Part shown: one piece after another, positions 54,024 through 63,855 of the stretch | Position numbering within the stretch: position 1 is the stretch's first letter | Layout of the letters: every line of letters starts with the position of its first letter | Assembly: GCF_014297445.1 (NCBI RefSeq) | Contig: NZ_JACORU010000001.1 | Span: forward strand, 248,001-312,000 | Length of the DNA: 64,000 bases | Direction of reading: 5' to 3' | From: Ramlibacter albus | GTDB lineage: Bacteria > Pseudomonadota > Gammaproteobacteria > Burkholderiales > Burkholderiaceae_C | Program-made: the position numbers and the translations under genes | Notes under the pieces: model-generated | Told to the model about the DNA's origin: nothing | Database searches by the model: none | What the model saw: only the letters and a program-made list of their open reading frames with translations

Positions 54024-54892
54024 TGAGCAACGGCGGCGACCTCATCCTCGTCACGGGCATGTCCGGCTCGGGCAAGTCGGTGGCGCTGCGCGCGCTGGAG
54101 GATGCGGGCTACTACTGCGTCGACAACCTGCCGCCGGAGCTGCTGCTCTCTTTCGTGGCGCTGGAGCGGCAGCATGGCGCGCGCCGCGTGGCGATCGCCA
54201 TCGACGTGCGCAGCGGCACGTCGCTGCCACTCGTGCTGCCTCAGTTGCGCGAATTGAATTCGCAGGGCGTCGCGATCCGCGCGCTGTTCCTCGACGCCAA
54301 CACCGACACGCTCGTGCGACGCTTCTCCGAGACGCGGCGCAGGCACCCGCTGTCCAGCGGTGCGCACACCGACCAGCAGCGCGCGCTGGTCGAAGCCATC
54401 GAGGTCGAGCGCGAACTGCTCGCCGAGATCCGCGACCAGGCCCACGTCATCGACAGCAGCGTGCTGCGGCCCGCGCAGTTGCAGGGCTACGTGAAGTCGC
54501 TGCTGTTCGCGCCGCCGAGCCAGCTGACGCTGGTGTTCGAGTCGTTCGCGTTCAAGCGCGGCATCCCGGTAGATGCGGACTACGTGTTCGACGTGCGCAT
54601 GCTGCCCAACCCGCACTACGAGCCGGAGCTGAAGGACCTGACTGGGCTCGACGCGCCCGTGATCGAGTACCTCGAGCGTTATCCCGAAGTCGAACGCATG
54701 TACCTCGACATCGAGGGCTTCCTGCAGCGCTGGCTGCAGCCGCTGGCCGGCAACCAGCGCAGCTACGTCACCGTGGCGATCGGCTGCACGGGTGGGCAGC
54801 ACCGCTCGGTGTACTTGGTCGAGCGTCTGGCCGCGGCATTCGCGTCGAAGTGGACGACGCTCAAGCGGCACCGCGAGCGCGACGCGGGTTAG
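54023..54892 (+). CDS. rapZ: RNase adapter protein RapZ
   Basis: The 289-residue protein has an N-terminal P-loop ([14 protein letters not shown], residues 9-22) with [12 protein letters not shown], and a C-terminal RNA-binding domain with SFAFKRGIP and [15 protein letters not shown]. In Enterobacteria RapZ guides RNase E to small RNA GlmZ. The betaproteobacterial role is less studied. It overlaps recN by one base and converges with mutY with a four-base overlap. Confidence 0.95.
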   Translation: MSNGGDLILVTGMSGSGKSVALRALEDAGYYCVDNLPPELLLSFVALERQHGARRVAIAIDVRSGTSLPLVLPQLRELNSQGVAIRALFLDANTDTLVRRFSETRRRHPLSSGAHTDQQRALVEAIEVERELLAEIRDQAHVIDSSVLRPAQLQGYVKSLLFAPPSQLTLVFESFAFKRGIPVDADYVFDVRMLPNPHYEPELKDLTGLDAPVIEYLERYPEVERMYLDIEGFLQRWLQPLAGNQRSYVTVAIGCTGGQHRSVYLVERLAAAFASKWTTLKRHRERDAG

Positions 54893-55905
54893 CCCGCCAG
54901 CAGCTTGCGGATCGGCGAGGGCAGGCCCAACGCGCTGAACTGCGAAGGCGCGAACCACTCGCTCTGGGGCGGCCGCCATGTCTGCGGCACATCCACGATG
55001 ACCGGGTGCAGGTGCAGGTCCTTGTGCGTGAGCACGTGCTTGACCGGCTCGGCCTCCTGCGCCTCGCACCGCTTGGGTAGAGCCGCATCGAGCTCATCGC
55101 GGGTCGCAAAAAGCGGCAGGCAATACAGCCCCGCCCAAACGCCGGGCGTCGGCCGCTTCTGCAGCCACGTTTCGCCTTGCGTCGAGCGCGCATGCAGCAG
55201 CCAGATCGATTCGGCCGTGCGCTTGAGCTTCTTCGTCTTGACCGGATACCGCTCGGGCTCCTTCGCGCGGCAAAGGCCGTTGACCGGGCACACGAGGCAG
55301 CTAGGGTTGCGCGGCAGGCACACCGTGGCGCCGAGGTCCATCAGCCCTTGCGTGTAGCGCGGCATCGCATCGCGGCGCGCGGGCAGAAGCGCGGTCGCCT
55401 GGTCCCACAACGCGTTCACGTTCGCAGTCGACGCAAGGTCCGCATCGAACGCCAGCACGCGCGCCAGCACACGCTTGACGTTGCCGTCGAGGATGGCAAC
55501 GCGTTCGCCGAAGCAGAACGACGCGATCGCGGCGGCCGTCGATCGGCCGATACCGGGCAAAGTCTCGAGTTCGGCGGCCGTGCGCGGGAACTCGCCGCCG
55601 AATCGCGCGACGACGTCCTGCGCGCATGCATGCAGGTTGCGCGCACGGCTGTAGTAGCCGAGCCCGCTCCACAGAGCCAGCACTTCGTCGAGACCGGCTG
55701 CAGCCAGTGCGCGAACATCGGGAAACCGCTGCAGGAAGCGCGCGTAGTAATCGAGCACCGTGGTCACCTGCGTCTGCTGCAGCATCACCTCGGACAACCA
55801 GACGCGATACGGGTCGCGCGTCTGCTGCCACGGCAGGCTGTTACGCCCATGCGTTGCCTGCCAGCGCACCACGCGGCCGGCGAAATTTTCCTCGCGGGAG
55901 GTCAT
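54889..55905 (-). CDS. mutY: A/G-specific adenine glycosylase MutY
   Basis: The 338-residue glycosylase removes adenine mispaired with 8-oxoguanine. It shows [12 protein letters not shown] with the catalytic Glu, helix-hairpin-helix [18 protein letters not shown], the catalytic Asp in [11 protein letters not shown] and the [4Fe-4S] cysteines in [17 protein letters not shown]. The C-terminal NUDIX-like domain reads [18 protein letters not shown]. The start overlaps the dynamin-like gene stop by four bases, and MutM, its GO-system partner, is encoded just upstream. Confidence 0.96.
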   Translation of the reverse strand: MTSREENFAGRVVRWQATHGRNSLPWQQTRDPYRVWLSEVMLQQTQVTTVLDYYARFLQRFPDVRALAAAGLDEVLALWSGLGYYSRARNLHACAQDVVARFGGEFPRTAAELETLPGIGRSTAAAIASFCFGERVAILDGNVKRVLARVLAFDADLASTANVNALWDQATALLPARRDAMPRYTQGLMDLGATVCLPRNPSCLVCPVNGLCRAKEPERYPVKTKKLKRTAESIWLLHARSTQGETWLQKRPTPGVWAGLYCLPLFATRDELDAALPKRCEAQEAEPVKHVLTHKDLHLHPVIVDVPQTWRPPQSEWFAPSQFSALGLPSPIRKLLAG

Positions 55906-57866
55906 GCGGTCTTGAGCGCGGGTTCGTCGTTCGTCTGCGCGGCAGGCACCTGCGTGAGGTGCGCCGTCAGCTCGCCGAGCTTGGCGTCCAGCTCGTCGAG
56001 CGCCTTCTCCTGCGTCTCGATCTCCGCGATGCGGTCGTCGAGGCCGCTGGCCGCCTGCTGGATGCGCTCGATGGCTTCGAGGCGGCGGCCGAAGTTGCGG
56101 CGGCGCTCGCGCAATTGCGCGTCGAGTTGCGCGGCCGCGGACTTGTTCCACAGCTCCACTTCGCCGAGCGCCGACTCGTAGACCACGCGCAGCCGGGTGG
56201 CCAGCGCACGCACGAGGCGATCCGCGAACTCGGGCTGGGCAAGCCGCAGCGCATTGCCGACACCCAGGTACTGGTTGTGGCTGCGCTCGACGAGGTCCAG
56301 GTCGCGCTCGTAGCGCGCGAGGTCCGGCTCGCGCGGCGCCTGCAGCGAGAAGCCGTATTCCGCGTTCAGCTGCCGGAACGTGCCGGTGAGCATCGACTGG
56401 ATTTCCGCGCTGGTCTTCTGCGCCTGGTTCAGCCCCGCGCGCAGCCGCGTGAACGTCTCCGCATAGGCCTTCTTCACGCCCAGCTTGATGCCGGGCTGGC
56501 GCAGCGCGGAGGTGAGCTCGCCCATCTCGGCCTTCAGCGTGCTGGTGCCCAGCAGCGTGAACACTTCGCGCAGCAGCTTCAGGTGCACCGAGCGCACGGC
56601 GTGGATCTTCGCGCCGCTCGCGTCGAAGTCACCCTGCTCCTGCTCGATGCGCGCGCGCATGTGCTTGATGACCGACATGTTCTTGCCGCGCAGGCCCTTG
56701 AGCTCCACCATCTGCTCGGCGAGGTCGCGCCGGCGGATGTTGATCACGCGCGCGCCTTCGGTGCGCAGCTCGCTGATGCTCTGCGCGACGGCCGTGCGCA
56801 GGATGCCTTGGCGCTGGCCGAGCACGCCGTTTGCAAGCGCCTGCTCCAGCACGGGCAACCGGCTTTGCTCCAGCAGCTGTGCGTCGCTGTTGACCTTGGC
56901 GACGAGGCCCTTCTGCGCGGAAACCGGGATGACGCGGTCCTGCGGCAGCTGCAGGATCTCCGCCGTCGTCGAGCGCTGGCGGTCGATCTGCGACTGCACC
57001 TGCTGCGGCGTGGACAGCGAGTCCCACATCGTGTCGATCTTGTTCAGGACCACGAGGCGCGAGTCGACGTTGCTCTCGTTGTCCTCGGCGATGAGGTGTT
57101 CCTTCCAGATCGCGAGGTCGGACTTGGTGACGCCCGTGTCCGCCGCGAGGATGAACACCACCGCATGCGCCTGCGGGATGAGGTTGACCGTCAGCTCCGG
57201 CTCGGCGCCGATGGCGTTGAGGCCCGGCGTGTCGAGGATGACCAGGCCCTGCTTGAGCAGCGGGTGCGCGATGTTGATCAGCGCGTGGCGCCACTTGGGC
57301 ACCTCGTACAGCCCGTCGCTGCCGGGCATGGGGTTGTCTTCAGGGACGTCGTCGTGCCAGAAGCCCAGCGCCTTGGCTTCTTCCTGCGTGACGCGGCGCA
57401 CTTCGGACACCTTCTCGATCGCCTGCGCGAGCTGCGAGGGGTCGTTGACGTCCAGGTCGAGGCGGGTCCACTTCTCCGGGACCATGCGCCACTCCATCAG
57501 CGGCTGCGGCTGCAGGCGCGTCTCGATCGGCAGCAGGCGCAGGCACGGCGGCACTTCCGCGTCGTACCCCAGCTCGGTGGGGCACATCGTGGTGCGGCCG
57601 GCGCTGGCCGGCATGATGCGGCGCTTGTAGCCGGCGAAGAAGATCGCGTTGATCAGCTCCGACTTGCCGCGCGAGAACTCGGCAACGAAGGCCACCATCA
57701 CCTTGTCGGAGCGCATCTGGCCTTCGAGGCGCTTCAGGCGCTCTTCGACCGCGCTATCGAGCAGTTCGTGGTCCTTCAGCCACTCCGCCAGCAGTTTCAG
57801 GCGCAGGGCGAATTCGCGCCGCCATACGCCATGCTGGTCGAATTGTTCGTTGAAGGAGGTTGCCAC
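55902..57866 (-). CDS. Dynamin-family GTPase
   Basis: The 654-residue protein has a G domain with P-loop FVAEFSRGKSELINAIFF (near residue 65), switch region GRTTMCPTELGY, DTPGLN and NKIDTMWD, followed by long helical coiled-coil segments to the C-terminus. It resembles bacterial dynamin-like proteins that remodel or guard membranes. The GTG at 57866 is chosen because AGGAAAG lies just before it. The in-frame extension to 57989 lacks homology. The gene sits between mutM and mutY. Confidence 0.85.
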   Translation of the reverse strand: MATSFNEQFDQHGVWRREFALRLKLLAEWLKDHELLDSAVEERLKRLEGQMRSDKVMVAFVAEFSRGKSELINAIFFAGYKRRIMPASAGRTTMCPTELGYDAEVPPCLRLLPIETRLQPQPLMEWRMVPEKWTRLDLDVNDPSQLAQAIEKVSEVRRVTQEEAKALGFWHDDVPEDNPMPGSDGLYEVPKWRHALINIAHPLLKQGLVILDTPGLNAIGAEPELTVNLIPQAHAVVFILAADTGVTKSDLAIWKEHLIAEDNESNVDSRLVVLNKIDTMWDSLSTPQQVQSQIDRQRSTTAEILQLPQDRVIPVSAQKGLVAKVNSDAQLLEQSRLPVLEQALANGVLGQRQGILRTAVAQSISELRTEGARVINIRRRDLAEQMVELKGLRGKNMSVIKHMRARIEQEQGDFDASGAKIHAVRSVHLKLLREVFTLLGTSTLKAEMGELTSALRQPGIKLGVKKAYAETFTRLRAGLNQAQKTSAEIQSMLTGTFRQLNAEYGFSLQAPREPDLARYERDLDLVERSHNQYLGVGNALRLAQPEFADRLVRALATRLRVVYESALGEVELWNKSAAAQLDAQLRERRRNFGRRLEAIERIQQAASGLDDRIAEIETQEKALDELDAKLGELTAHLTQVPAAQTNDEPALKTA

Positions 57867-57913
57867 GACACTTTCCTGCCGGGTCACTATAGCATTCGGC
57901 CCCAGCGCGCCAT

Positions 57914-58729
57914 TCAGGATTTCTGGCAATGGGGGCAGTAATAAGTTGCACGCTGGCCCTGCACGATGCGCTTGATGGGCGTGCCGCACGCACGGCAGGG
58001 CTGGCCCTCGCGGTCGTACACCATGGCCTCGAGCTGGAAGTAGCCGCCCTGCCCCTGCGCGTTGGAGAAGTCGCGCAGCGTGCTGCCGCCCTTTTCCACC
58101 GCCTTGGCCAGCACCTCCTTGATCGCCTTGTGCAGCTTCGCGGCGCGCGGCGCGCTGATTCGCGAAGCGCGAAGCGTCGGCCGGATGCCGGCGAGGAACA
58201 GCGCCTCGGACGCATAGATGTTGCCCACGCCCACCACGATGTCGCCCGCCAGCAGCACCTGCTTGATCGAGGCGTTGCGGCCTTTCAGGGCGGCGTGGAA
58301 TTCGCGGGCGTCGAAGCCCTCATCGAGCGGCTCCACGCCGAGGCCGCCCAGCAGCTTCGCGGCTGGCTCCACGTCCACCGACTCCGAATAGACGATCGCG
58401 CCGAAGCGGCGGGGGTCGTTCAGGCGCAGCACGCCGCGCGTGGTGACCAGGTCGAAGTGGTCGTGCAGCCCTGATTCGGGCAGCTTGTCGTCGAAGAGCA
58501 GGCTGCCCGACATGCCCAGGTGCAGCAGCAGCACGCCCCGGTCCAGGTCCACGAGCAGGTACTTGCCGCGGCGGCGCACCGCTTCGACGGTGCGGCCCGC
58601 CAGCGCGCCCGGCTGGACGCCCAGCGGCCAGCGCAGCGGCTTGCCCAGGTGCAGGGCAAGGATGCGCGCGCCGGAGATGCGGTCTGCAAAGCTGCGGCGG
58701 GTGACTTCGACTTCGGGTAGCTCTGGCAC
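57914..58729 (-). CDS. mutM: Formamidopyrimidine-DNA glycosylase MutM (Fpg)
   Basis: The 271-residue enzyme excises 8-oxoguanine. It starts [11 protein letters not shown] directly after a GTG initiator, so Pro2 and Glu3 are the catalytic pair. The helix-two-turn-helix [14 protein letters not shown] is near residue 165, and the zinc finger [10 protein letters not shown]...CPHCQKS closes the protein. A longer frame extends upstream, but only GTG 58729 places Pro at position 2. It is divergent from the TPR gene with 20 bases between. Confidence 0.97.
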   Translation of the reverse strand: MPELPEVEVTRRSFADRISGARILALHLGKPLRWPLGVQPGALAGRTVEAVRRRGKYLLVDLDRGVLLLHLGMSGSLLFDDKLPESGLHDHFDLVTTRGVLRLNDPRRFGAIVYSESVDVEPAAKLLGGLGVEPLDEGFDAREFHAALKGRNASIKQVLLAGDIVVGVGNIYASEALFLAGIRPTLRASRISAPRAAKLHKAIKEVLAKAVEKGGSTLRDFSNAQGQGGYFQLEAMVYDREGQPCRACGTPIKRIVQGQRATYYCPHCQKS

Positions 58730-58749
58730 CGGCGGATTATTATGGGTGG

Positions 58750-60477
58750 ATGAAGAGACTCCTTGCGCTGGCAGGCGCCGCAGCCCTGGTGCTGCAGGCA
58801 TTCGCGCAGCAACGCCCCGCCGAAGACGCGCCCGCCACCCCGCCCGTGCCGAGCGCGATGGACGGCGAGCTGTTCTACCAGGTGCTCCTGGGCGAACTGA
58901 ACGCACGCGGGGCCGAACCCGGCGCGGGCTTTGCGCTGATCCTCGACGCGGCGCGCAAGACGGGCGACGAGTCGCTGTACCAGCGGGCGGTGGACATCGC
59001 CTTCCAGTCCCGCTCCGGCGACGCCGCGCTGCAGGCCGCGCGCGCATGGAAGCAGGCCAAGCCGCAATCGCGCGAGGCCAACCGCTACGTGCTGCAGATC
59101 CTGCTGGCGCTCAACCGCCTGCAGGACACGGTGGAGCCGCTGCGCACGGAGATCGCGCTGGCCGAAGCCAAGGACCGGGCAAGCGTCATCAATTCGATCC
59201 CGCGCCTGTATTCGCGGGTGGGCGACAAGAAGGCCGCGGCCAACCTCGTCGAACAGGTTCTCGCCGAGCCGCTGTCGAATGCGACGCTCGGGCCGGCGGC
59301 GTGGACCACCGTGGGCCGAATGCGGCTTGCGGCGGGCGACACGACCGGCGCGCTGGAGGCTGCGCGCCGCGGCCAGGCGCTCAACGCGCGCGCCGAAGGC
59401 CCGGCGCTGCTCGCGCTGGAAATGGTTGACCCGAAGACGCCGCAGGCGGAGCCCATCGTCAAGCGCTACCTCGAAGGCAAGCCGCAAGCCGAGATCCGCA
59501 TGGGTTATGCGCGCGTGCTGCTCGATGCGCAGCGCTACCCGGAGGCGTTGCAGCAGCTGCGCGCGATCACGGCCGAAAAGCCCGAGATGGCCGAGGCGTG
59601 GCTGGTGCAAGGCACGCTGCTCGTGCAGGACAACCAGTTGCCCGCCGCCGAAGCGGCACTCAAGAAGTACGTCGAGCTGTCCGGCGGCATCCGCGGCGAG
59701 GAGCGCAACCGCGGGCTCGCGCAGGCGTACCTCTCGCTCGCGCAGATCGCCGAGAAGCGCAAGGAGTACGCGCTCGCGACCGCGTGGCTGGACAAGATCG
59801 AGAGCTCGCAGGACCTCGTGGCCGCGCAGAACCGCCGCGCTTCGATCCTCGCGCGCCAGGGCAGGATGGACGAGGCGCGCCGCCTCATCCGCAACCTGCC
59901 CGAGCGCAACCCGGGCGACGCGCGCGCCAAGCTCACGGCCGAGGTCGCGCTGCTGCGCGACGCGAAGATGTACAAGGCCGCGCACGACCTGATCGCCGGT
60001 GCCGTCGCCAAGGACCCGAAGGACGTGGACCTGGTGTACGACCAGGCCATGATGGCCGAGAAGCTGGGCGACATGGGCGGCATGGAAAAGCTGCTGCGGC
60101 AGGTGATCGCGGCCAAGCCGGACTACCACCACGCGTACAACGCGCTCGGCTATTCGTTCGCGGACCGCAACGTGCGCCTGCCCGAGGCCAAGCAGCTCGT
60201 GCAGAAGGCGCTGGAGTTCGCGCCCGGCGACCCCTTCATCACCGACAGCCTCGCGTGGGTCGAGTTCCGCATGGGCAACAAGGCCGAGGCGGTGCGGCTG
60301 CTCGACGAGGCGTACAAGCAGCGGCCCGACGCCGAGATCGCCGCGCACCTGGGCGAGGTGCTGTGGAGCATGGGCCAGCGCGACCGCGCGCTGGCGATCT
60401 GGCGCGAAGCCGTTCTCTCGAATCCGGAGAACGAAGTGCTCCAGGAGACGCTCAAGCGGCTCAAAATCAAGCTGTGA
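58750..60477 (+). CDS. TPR-repeat protein (exported)
   Basis: The 575-residue protein has a signal peptide ([20 protein letters not shown]) and tandem tetratricopeptide repeats through most of its length, for example [20 protein letters not shown] and [21 protein letters not shown] near the C-terminus. It should act as a periplasmic or outer-membrane-associated scaffold. Location before lolB is conserved in Burkholderiales. The lolB GTG overlaps its stop by four bases. Confidence 0.88.
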   Translation: MKRLLALAGAAALVLQAFAQQRPAEDAPATPPVPSAMDGELFYQVLLGELNARGAEPGAGFALILDAARKTGDESLYQRAVDIAFQSRSGDAALQAARAWKQAKPQSREANRYVLQILLALNRLQDTVEPLRTEIALAEAKDRASVINSIPRLYSRVGDKKAAANLVEQVLAEPLSNATLGPAAWTTVGRMRLAAGDTTGALEAARRGQALNARAEGPALLALEMVDPKTPQAEPIVKRYLEGKPQAEIRMGYARVLLDAQRYPEALQQLRAITAEKPEMAEAWLVQGTLLVQDNQLPAAEAALKKYVELSGGIRGEERNRGLAQAYLSLAQIAEKRKEYALATAWLDKIESSQDLVAAQNRRASILARQGRMDEARRLIRNLPERNPGDARAKLTAEVALLRDAKMYKAAHDLIAGAVAKDPKDVDLVYDQAMMAEKLGDMGGMEKLLRQVIAAKPDYHHAYNALGYSFADRNVRLPEAKQLVQKALEFAPGDPFITDSLAWVEFRMGNKAEAVRLLDEAYKQRPDAEIAAHLGEVLWSMGQRDRALAIWREAVLSNPENEVLQETLKRLKIKL

Positions 60478-60968
60478 CCCAGCTCCCCCGAATCGGCGCC
60501 GGCGTGGCGCTTGCCGGCGCGTTGCTCCTTGCGGGCTGCGCGCAACCTGCCTTGCGGCCCACCGATGCGGCCGCCCAGTTCTACCGCGGCCGGCTCGCGC
60601 TGCAGGTGGAGGGGCAGCAGTCGCAGTCCTTCTCCGCTTCGTTCGAGTTGCAGGGCAACGCGCGTGAAGGTGAGCTCTCGCTTTCCGCGCCCATCGGCGG
60701 CACGGTCGCCCAGCTGGCGTGGAACGACAAGTCGGCCACGTTGCGCCAAGGCGGCCAGACCCGCGAATTCCATTCCCTCGACGAGCTCGCGGCGCAGGCC
60801 ACGGGCACGCCGCTACCGATCGCGGCGCTCTTCGACTGGCTGCGCGGCGTGAACACGCCCGCGCCCGGCTGGGAAGTGGACCTGTCGCAGCTGGCCGAGG
60901 GCCGCTTGCGCGCGCGGCGGAGCGACCCGCCGCCGGCGGCGGACCTGCGCGTGGCGCTGGAGCGTTGA
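60474..60968 (+). CDS. lolB: Outer-membrane lipoprotein insertion protein LolB
   Basis: The 164-residue lipoprotein has a signal sequence with lipobox LLAGC (Cys around residue 22), then FYRGRLALQVEG, SFSASFELQGN, GELSLSAPIGGTVAQL and LFDWLRGV, the LolB beta-barrel blocks. It inserts lipoproteins delivered by LolA into the outer membrane. It is shorter than E. coli LolB (about 207) but typical for betaproteobacteria. GTG start overlaps the TPR stop, and ispE begins immediately after its stop. Confidence 0.92.
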   Translation: MTQLPRIGAGVALAGALLLAGCAQPALRPTDAAAQFYRGRLALQVEGQQSQSFSASFELQGNAREGELSLSAPIGGTVAQLAWNDKSATLRQGGQTREFHSLDELAAQATGTPLPIAALFDWLRGVNTPAPGWEVDLSQLAEGRLRARRSDPPPAADLRVALER

Positions 60969-61805
60969 GTGAAGGCGATCCACGACGTCCCCGCACCCGC
61001 CAAACTCAACCTCTTCCTGCACGTCACCGGGCGCAGGGGCGACGGCTACCACCTGCTGCAGTCGGCCTTCATGCTCATCGACTGGCACGACACGCTGCAC
61101 TTCGAGAAGGTGGCCGGCGGCGCCGTCACGCGCGAGGACCTCACAACCCCCCTGCCCGCGGACGACCTCGTCGTGCGCGCAGCCCGTGCGCTGCAGGCGG
61201 CGACCGGGACCGCCCACGGCGCGCACATCGCGATCGAGAAGCGCCTGCCCGCGCAGGCCGGCATGGGCGGCGGCTCTTCGGACGCGGCGAGCACCCTGCT
61301 CGCGCTGAACCGGCTGTGGGACACGCGCCTCGCATTGCCGCAGCTCGAATCGATCGGCCTCGCGCTGGGCGCCGACGTGCCGTTTTTCCTGCGCGGCCGA
61401 AACGCCTGGGTCGAGGGCATCGGCGAGAAGATCACGCCCGTCACGCTGCCCACCGCACGCTTCCTGGTCGTGAAACCGGCGGCCGGCCTCGACACGAAAA
61501 GCATCTTCACCGACCCCGCCCTGAAACGCGACAGCGATACTGCTACAATTGCGGGCTTTGCTGCAGACCCCTACGCTTTCGGGCGGAACGACTTGCAGGC
61601 CGTGGCCGAAAGGCTGTGCCCGGATGTGGTGCAGGCCCTTGAATGGCTGGGTTCGCAAGGGCTGCGGGGCCGGATGACCGGCTCGGGCAGTGCGGTGTTT
61701 GCAAACCTGCCGGCGGGGCGGGCGGCCGAAAAACCGGTTCCACCCGGTTGGCAGGTACGGGAATGCGGCAATATGGCGGTTCACCCTTTGGCTGGGTGGG
61801 CGTAG
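60969..61805 (+). CDS. ispE: 4-diphosphocytidyl-2-C-methyl-D-erythritol kinase IspE
   Basis: The 278-residue GHMP kinase acts in the MEP isoprenoid pathway. It opens DVPAPAKLNLFLHVTGRRGDGYH. The ATP loop LPAQAGMGGGSSDAAS lies around residue 95, and GADVPFFLRG and RMTGSGSAVFA follow. A GTG start directly abuts the lolB stop. tRNA-Gln and prs follow, the standard order. Confidence 0.96.
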   Translation: MKAIHDVPAPAKLNLFLHVTGRRGDGYHLLQSAFMLIDWHDTLHFEKVAGGAVTREDLTTPLPADDLVVRAARALQAATGTAHGAHIAIEKRLPAQAGMGGGSSDAASTLLALNRLWDTRLALPQLESIGLALGADVPFFLRGRNAWVEGIGEKITPVTLPTARFLVVKPAAGLDTKSIFTDPALKRDSDTATIAGFAADPYAFGRNDLQAVAERLCPDVVQALEWLGSQGLRGRMTGSGSAVFANLPAGRAAEKPVPPGWQVRECGNMAVHPLAGWA

Positions 61806-61856
61806 CCAGCGACGATTCATCGGTGGGCGGCTGGGTTCCCAGCCATCAACCTGTGT

Positions 61857-61933
61857 AGGGGAGTCGCCAAGTTGGTTAAGGCACCGGATTTTGATTCCGG
61901 CATGCGAGGGTTCGAGTCCTTCCTCCCCTGCCA
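61857..61933 (+). tRNA. tRNA-Gln (TTG)
   Basis: The 77-base tRNA includes CCA. Acceptor AGGGGAG pairs with CTCCCCT and the discriminator is G. The anticodon stem CCGGA/TCCGG holds loop TTTTGAT with anticodon TTG. The T-arm is GAGGG-TTCGAGT-CCTTC. Confidence 0.96.
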
Positions 61934-61959
61934 AAACGTTGTTAATTGATGGTAATTGT

Positions 61960-61991
61960 GGGACAGACCGAAGCGAAGCGCGCTCTGTCCC
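61960..61991. repeat. GGGACAGA/TCTGTCCC hairpin between tRNA-Gln and prs
   Basis: Eight-base arms GGGACAGA and TCTGTCCC flank a 16-base spacer containing CGAAGCGAAGCG. It sits 17 bases before prs. It could be an extragenic palindromic repeat or a leader hairpin. No U-run follows. Confidence 0.55.
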
Positions 61992-62008
61992 CAACTGACT
62001 AAGAGCCC

Positions 62009-62989
62009 ATGCAGGCAGCCCCGCCCAGTCCCGATTTCATGGTGTTCACCGGCAACGCAAACCCTGCGTTGGCGGAAGAGATCGCCAGCCACCTCGGCAT
62101 CTCGCTCGGGGCGGCCCATGTCGGGCGCTTCTCGGACGGCGAGGTCACGGTGGAGATCAACACCAACGTGCGCGCCCGCGACGTTTTCGTGGTGCAGTCC
62201 ACCTGCGCGCCGACCAACGAGAACCTGATGGAGCTGCTGATCATGGTCGACGCGCTCAAGCGCGCCTCGGCCGAGCGGATCAGCGCCGTCATCCCCTATT
62301 TCGGCTATGCCCGGCAGGACCGCCGCCCGCGCTCCAGCCGCGTGCCGATCTCCGCGAAAGTGGTCGCCAACCTGCTGGAAACGGTGGGCGTCGCCCGCGT
62401 GCTCACGATGGACCTGCACGCCGACCAGATCCAGGGCTTCTTCGACATCCCAGTCGACAACATCTACGCCTCGCCCGTGCTGCTGGGCGACCTGCGCCAG
62501 AAGAACTACGAAGACCTCATCGTGGTCTCGCCGGACGTCGGCGGCGTGGTGCGCGCCCGCGCGCTGGCCAAGCAGCTGGGCACCGACCTCGCCATCATCG
62601 ACAAGCGCCGCCCGAAGGCCAACGTCTCCGAGGTGATGCACGTCATCGGCGAGATCGAAGGCCGCAACTGCGTGATCATGGACGACATGATCGACACCGC
62701 CGGCACGCTGGTGAAGGCGGCCGAGGTGCTCAAGGAGCGCGGCGCCAAGCGCGTCTACGCCTATTGCACGCACCCCATCTTCTCGGGCCCCGCCATCGAC
62801 CGCCTCGCCAAGGGCTCCGCCCTGGACGAAGTGGTGGTGACCAACACGATCCCGCTGTCGGACGCCGCGCGCGCCACCAGCAAGATCCGCCAGATCACCG
62901 TGGCGCCCCTCATCGCCGAAACCATCCAGCGCATCGCGCGGGGCGAGTCGGTGATGTCCCTGTTCTCGGAGCAGGTCAACCTGTTCTGA
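62009..62989 (+). CDS. prs: Ribose-phosphate pyrophosphokinase
   Basis: The 326-residue enzyme makes PRPP from ribose 5-phosphate and ATP. It has [14 protein letters not shown] at the N-terminus, [13 protein letters not shown], the flexible-loop [14 protein letters not shown], the metal-binding [11 protein letters not shown] and the PRPP loop [17 protein letters not shown]. The N-terminal 10 residues ([10 protein letters not shown]) are a little longer than in E. coli. A terminator follows at 62998-63018. Confidence 0.97.
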   Translation: MQAAPPSPDFMVFTGNANPALAEEIASHLGISLGAAHVGRFSDGEVTVEINTNVRARDVFVVQSTCAPTNENLMELLIMVDALKRASAERISAVIPYFGYARQDRRPRSSRVPISAKVVANLLETVGVARVLTMDLHADQIQGFFDIPVDNIYASPVLLGDLRQKNYEDLIVVSPDVGGVVRARALAKQLGTDLAIIDKRRPKANVSEVMHVIGEIEGRNCVIMDDMIDTAGTLVKAAEVLKERGAKRVYAYCTHPIFSGPAIDRLAKGSALDEVVVTNTIPLSDAARATSKIRQITVAPLIAETIQRIARGESVMSLFSEQVNLF

Positions 62990-62997
62990 ACGTAGCC

Positions 62998-63018
62998 GCC
63001 CCCGCAAGGGGGCATTTT
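62998..63018 (+). terminator. Rho-independent terminator-like hairpin after prs
   Basis: GCCCCC-GCAA-GGGGGC followed by ATTTT. The GNRA-type loop and short U-run suggest at least partial termination before rplY. Confidence 0.6.
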
Positions 63019-63066
63019 GAAACCGGCAGCGCACTGGTCGCGGTGGCTGCCGAATTGGAGTCCGAT

Positions 63067-63774
63067 ATGAAATTCGTCGCTTTCGAGCGCAACAAGCAGG
63101 GCACGGGTGCGAGCCGCCGTCTCCGCAATTCCGGCAAGGCGCCCGGCATCGTCTACGGTGGCGAGGGCCAGCCCCAGCTCATCGAGCTCGACCACAACGC
63201 GCTGTGGCACGCCCTGAAGAAGGAAGTGTTCCACTCCTCCATCCTCGAGATGGAACTCGCCGGCAAGACCAGCAAGGTGCTGCTGCGCGACGTGCAATAC
63301 CACCCGTACAAGCCGCAGGTCGTGCACATCGACTTCCAGCGCGTGGACGCCAACACCAAGCTGCACATGAAGGTGCCGCTGCACTACAAGAACGCCGAGG
63401 AGTCGCAGGCCGTCAAGCTGGAGCACTGCCTGGTCAACCCGGTGGTCAACGAGCTGGACATCTCCTGCCTGCCCGCCGACCTGCCCGAGTTCATCGAGGT
63501 GGACCTGTCCGGCCTGAAGAAGGGCATGTCGCTGCACCTGAACGACATCCAGCTCCCGAAGGGCGTGAAGGCCGTGACGCACGGCAAGCCGAACCCGGTG
63601 ATCGTGTCGGTGGTGACGGCCGCTGCCGAAGAGTCCGCCGAAGCTGCCACCGCCGGTGCCGAAGGCGCCGCCGCTGCCGCGCCGGCCGCCGAGGCCAAGG
63701 CCGCTCCGGCTGCCAAGGGTGGCGCGAAGGACGCCAAGGCTGCCGCGCCCGCCAAGGACGCCAAGAAGAAGTAA
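63067..63774 (+). CDS. rplY: 50S ribosomal protein L25/general stress protein Ctc
   Basis: The 235-residue long-form L25 binds 5S rRNA through its N-terminal domain ([29 protein letters not shown]). A TL5-like C-terminal domain and an Ala/Lys-rich tail follow, as usual in betaproteobacteria. It lies between prs and pth, its standard neighbours. Confidence 0.96.
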   Translation: MKFVAFERNKQGTGASRRLRNSGKAPGIVYGGEGQPQLIELDHNALWHALKKEVFHSSILEMELAGKTSKVLLRDVQYHPYKPQVVHIDFQRVDANTKLHMKVPLHYKNAEESQAVKLEHCLVNPVVNELDISCLPADLPEFIEVDLSGLKKGMSLHLNDIQLPKGVKAVTHGKPNPVIVSVVTAAAEESAEAATAGAEGAAAAAPAAEAKAAPAAKGGAKDAKAAAPAKDAKKK

Positions 63775-63808
63775 ACAGGTCACAGCGCGCGTGTGCGCCA
63801 CGACCGTC

Positions 63809-63836
63809 AACGGCTCGCTTCGGCGGGCCGTTTTCA
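63809..63836 (+). terminator. Rho-independent terminator with UUCG loop after rplY
   Basis: AACGGCTCGC-TTCG-GCGGGCCGTT forms a stable stem with one mismatch, capped by a UUCG tetraloop and followed by TTC. It separates rplY from pth. Confidence 0.7.
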
Positions 63837-63855
63837 TTTCTAATACTTTTCAATC

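Noticed and set aside
55626..57941. Long plus-strand open frame of 771 codons
   Set aside because: It lies opposite mutY and the dynamin-like gene, both with intact motifs, and shows Leu/Arg/Asp-rich shadow composition without any domain.
58420..60996. Minus-strand open frame of 858 codons
   Set aside because: It is antisense to the TPR protein and lolB. Only its first hundred or so codons near mutM look protein-like, because they are another frame of mutM.
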